From positions 1 to 64,000 of the forward strand of contig WGMX01000020.1 of NCBI GenBank assembly GCA_016124855.1: a DNA stretch of 64,000 nt. Reading direction: 5' to 3'. A model generated the notes under the pieces. That model was not told the DNA's origin. It worked only from the letters and a program-made list of their open reading frames with translations, and ran no database searches. Every line of letters begins with the position of its first letter. The first letter of the stretch is position 1. Origin of the DNA: Anaerolineaceae bacterium. Lineage in GTDB: Bacteria; Chloroflexota; Anaerolineae; Aggregatilineales; Phototrophicaceae. A program made the position numbers and the translations under genes. This document shows, piece by piece, positions 61,907 through 64,000 of this stretch.

Positions 61907-62514
61907 GATGACCGCCTAATCTTCTTTGGCCTATTTATATGTGGAACATGCTTACATAAAACTCACAAAATGGACACCGTACTATGGTCGTTCTTTCGCT
62001 TGTCAACAGGCCACGAAGAGAGGCGCAAGCGTTTTGCTAGGGCACACAATCAATTATTTTCATATTCCAAATTTATGATGTTAATATTCTTTGGATTTCT
62101 GGCTTAGAGACGTTTCTCGCCCTTTGACACAATAATATAAATGACTTTTCCTTGAACCGATTAGGTCACTTAGCCTATCTATCTAAGATAATGGTCTAAA
62201 TTTACAAGAAATTTACATTTTTCATATTCGGGTAATTTTGCTTGCAATCATTTCAAATCTGAAACACTGCTTGACGTGATCTATGAATCTAGAACGATCA
62301 CAAAAGCGGGTTTAGATTTATGGGGACTAATTGGAAAACTTGATGTCGATTTGGGACGACGGCTAGCAAATTGACCTATGCTCAATTAATAAACGCTGCT
62401 CAAACCCATATTCACCTCACAGATATGACATCCGACACTTTATGACAAAATCTGTTTAGGTCTACGCTAATTGTTGGAACAATATTGATCTAAGCTGTTT
62501 TGGAATGACGTACT
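61907..62514. other. AT-rich intergenic region, 608 bp
   Basis: No supported gene. It holds promoters for the divergent FHA and TMEM175-like genes. At 62436-62468 are CACTTTATGACA and TTTAGGTCTACGCT, copies of blocks at 20500-20529. A small open frame at 61970-62107 has no family match or ribosome binding site. Confidence 0.5.
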
Positions 62515-63189
62515 ATGGCATCCGACTCACATCAAAAACGTGAGGAAGTAACTCACCTTATGCCTACCCACAAAAGCAATAAACTAACCCTTTCGGATAC
62601 GGATCAAGATCACGTCGGTTTGGAACGTATAATCTTTTTCAGCGATGCCATCTTTTCGATTGCAGTTACGTTACTCGTGTTGGAAATTCGGCTGCCGACA
62701 AATACACATGAATTGACTAACGAGGAACTGCTGCATGATCTATTGGCTCTCTGGCCGAAGTATTTGGGCTATGTTCTGAGCTTTTTGATCATTGGTTCAT
62801 TCTGGTTAGGGCATCATCGCCGTTTCCATTTCATTCAGCGTTATGATGCAAAACTGATCTTCCTAAACTTGGTCTTGCTCATGTTTATCGCATTCATCCC
62901 ATTTCCTACGGTGATTATTAGTGAACATGGCAATCAAGTTGGCACGATTTTTTACGCGTTAATGATCAGTGCTACCGGTGTGCTATCGACAAGTATTTGG
63001 GTTTACGCTTCACGTCATCATCGGTTAATTGATCCTGCAATGCCAGTTTCCGTCATAAGGCGGGATACATTGCGTCAGTTAGCTGTACCAGCGGTATTCT
63101 TAGTTTCGGTTGCGGTAGCTTTTTTCAATTATGAGCTTGCTAAATTTTGCTGGATGTTAATCGGTCCCGTAGTGATTCTTATTCATTAA
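62515..63189 (+). CDS. TMEM175-family (DUF1211) potassium-channel-like protein
   Basis: Six membrane helices in 224 residues. ERIIFFSDAIFSIAVTLLVLEIRLP contains the FSD motif (42-44) at the N-terminus of helix 1 that defines bacterial TMEM175 channels, where helix 1 lines the pore. KYLGYVLSFLIIGSFWLGHHRRFHFIQ matches the conserved central part. It likely forms a tetrameric cation channel of weak potassium selectivity. A downstream start (62560, MPTHKSN) is possible. Confidence 0.88.
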   Translation: MASDSHQKREEVTHLMPTHKSNKLTLSDTDQDHVGLERIIFFSDAIFSIAVTLLVLEIRLPTNTHELTNEELLHDLLALWPKYLGYVLSFLIIGSFWLGHHRRFHFIQRYDAKLIFLNLVLLMFIAFIPFPTVIISEHGNQVGTIFYALMISATGVLSTSIWVYASRHHRLIDPAMPVSVIRRDTLRQLAVPAVFLVSVAVAFFNYELAKFCWMLIGPVVILIH

Positions 63190-63631
63190 ATCGCATTTAT
63201 CCAAGCATCAGAAAACCCTCTGAGGTGGGTTCTAGCCCACTAGACAGCCGACGAAAGGCATGTTATAGTGGTTTTGTTGTACGCTGATTGGCGTAACAGA
63301 GTATAGGTGTTTTATGTCTACCCGTGTGATAGACAGTTGGTTGATAACCAACTACGACTTCGTTGGTATCCCCGTTATTTTCGGTGATCAGTTCACGCAA
63401 GGTGAATTGGCTCCGACCTGACTGTGCGTCCGCAATTTCGGACTTTGTATCTGCGAATCGCATAAAACTGATGCCTCGCTTGCCCGCGTGACGGATGATT
63501 TGCTTTGCCATGTGCCAACCACAGGGCAAGATGAATCAGTCGACATGATTCGATTTTGGATGGCGACGCAAACCTGCCCCTCTGATCTCAATGGCGTACA
63601 ACTCTCGTAAAGATAATAGAAAGAGGACAAT
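63190..63631. other. Intergenic region without a confident gene
   Basis: Contains a hairpin AGTTGGTT-GAT-AACCAACT (63335-63353) and short frames on both strands (for example a 35-codon frame at 63314 preceded by AGGTG, and a minus-strand frame 63263-63460). None has family support. It could be debris of a transferred segment. Confidence 0.4.
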
Positions 63632-64000
63632 ATGAACGCCAACTTGCAAGGCACATACCATAAGCGGCCTAGACAGAACCGGGACACACAAATCGCTGTC
63701 GTCCCGAGTTCGGAGAAATATCTAGGGCAGATGGAAATGTGCCACCAACAGGCTTACGGCTATACACTGGACTCAAATGCGTCCGATGTGGATGGCGAAG
63801 CCCTGACGGCGGATAAGTTCCGCCAGCACCTCGCGATTTTCCCCCAAGGACAGTTCATGGCGCTGGACAAGGCGACCAACCGCGTGGTTGGGTTGACCGT
63901 CAGCATGCGCGTGAACTTGAACGCACATGACGCAGCCAAGTCATGGGCGGAATTGACCAACGACGGCTGACTGACGACCCATAACCCAAACGGCGAATGG
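63632..64000 (+). pseudogene. GNAT N-acetyltransferase N-terminal part interrupted by TGA; runs off the window
   Basis: GAAAGAGGACAAT precedes the ATG. The frame encodes EKYLGQMEMCHQQAYGYTLDS, FRQHLAIFPQGQFMALD and NRVVGLTVSMRVNL, the start of a GNAT of the kind often fused to a carbon-nitrogen hydrolase domain. At 63968-63970 a TGA interrupts, yet the same frame continues LTTHNPNGEW to the window edge, matching the family segment that follows an aromatic residue. The likely event is TGG to TGA. The gene may be dead, mis-sequenced, or read through. The remainder is outside the window. Confidence 0.65.

Noticed and set aside
61865-62107. 80-codon plus-strand frame overlapping the FHA gene start
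   Set aside because: Overlaps antisense to a real gene start, no ribosome binding site, no motif.
63263-63529. Minus-strand frame of 88 codons before the interrupted GNAT
   Set aside because: Sequence looks protein-like in places but has no family match and no convincing start signal.

Overview
The window looks like a chromosomal segment of a free-living bacterium, most consistent with Chloroflexota (Anaerolineae-like). This is an inference from gene content: a BTAD/NB-ARC regulator, TIR-NB-TPR and TIR-HEAT proteins, a CebR/CelR-like cellobiose operator, many small secreted proteins with Thr/Pro-rich linkers, an FtsK with a very long low-complexity linker, and many small intergenic palindromes. 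No rRNA, tRNA, CRISPR array, prophage or intact insertion sequence was recognised. Conserved housekeeping genes (prfC, tsaD, ftsK) lie among strain-specific genes and several decaying ones.

Layout. 0-3.2 kb: a TIR-NB-TPR protein carrying palindromic repeats inside its reading frame, then a decayed Mop/TOBE fragment. 3.2-8.2 kb: an aminotransferase with a small partner gene, cellobiose phosphorylase behind a LacI-type operator, and a broken endonuclease/exonuclease/phosphatase gene. 8.3-11.5 kb: a secreted protein, a MerR regulator with its own 19-bp-spacer promoter, and a membrane protein/methyltransferase pair. 11.6-21.9 kb: a SIMPL protein, a BTAD-NB-ARC regulator split from its TPR half, a MOCOS-like class V aminotransferase, methyl- and glycosyltransferases and a GNAT. 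22-30.3 kb: acyl-CoA dehydrogenase, RF3, Uma2 nuclease, SGNH hydrolase, and a secreted M23 peptidase fused to a beta-propeller. 30.8-35.9 kb: a TetR regulator, five paralogous glycine-zipper membrane proteins sharing a palindromic operator with it, then TIR-HEAT and GNAT genes. 36-48 kb: MtfA-like peptidase, MOSC protein, HhH membrane protein, TauE/SafE exporter, CPBP-like protein, threonine aldolase, acyltransferase, TsaD, and a GT-C glycosyltransferase. 47.7-54.4 kb: a lipoprotein, an FtsH-like AAA/M41 protease, a second FtsH-like protein whose zinc site is destroyed, debris of a third copy between them, and a CoxE-type VWA protein. 54.9-64 kb: VOC protein, giant FtsK, FHA protein, TMEM175-like channel, and a GNAT interrupted by TGA at the window edge.

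Two loci look most like undescribed systems. The first is the TetR-controlled array of five glycine-zipper membrane proteins (30.8-34.0 kb), in which every transcription unit has a TGAAC(G/A)TGTTCA palindrome upstream. The second is the active/inactive FtsH-like pair with lipoprotein and VWA neighbours (47.7-54.4 kb), which suggests a membrane protease complex with a pseudoprotease subunit. The rest is mainly sugar, amino-acid and envelope metabolism with local regulators. Several families of short dispersed palindromes lie between genes, and twice inside a reading frame.
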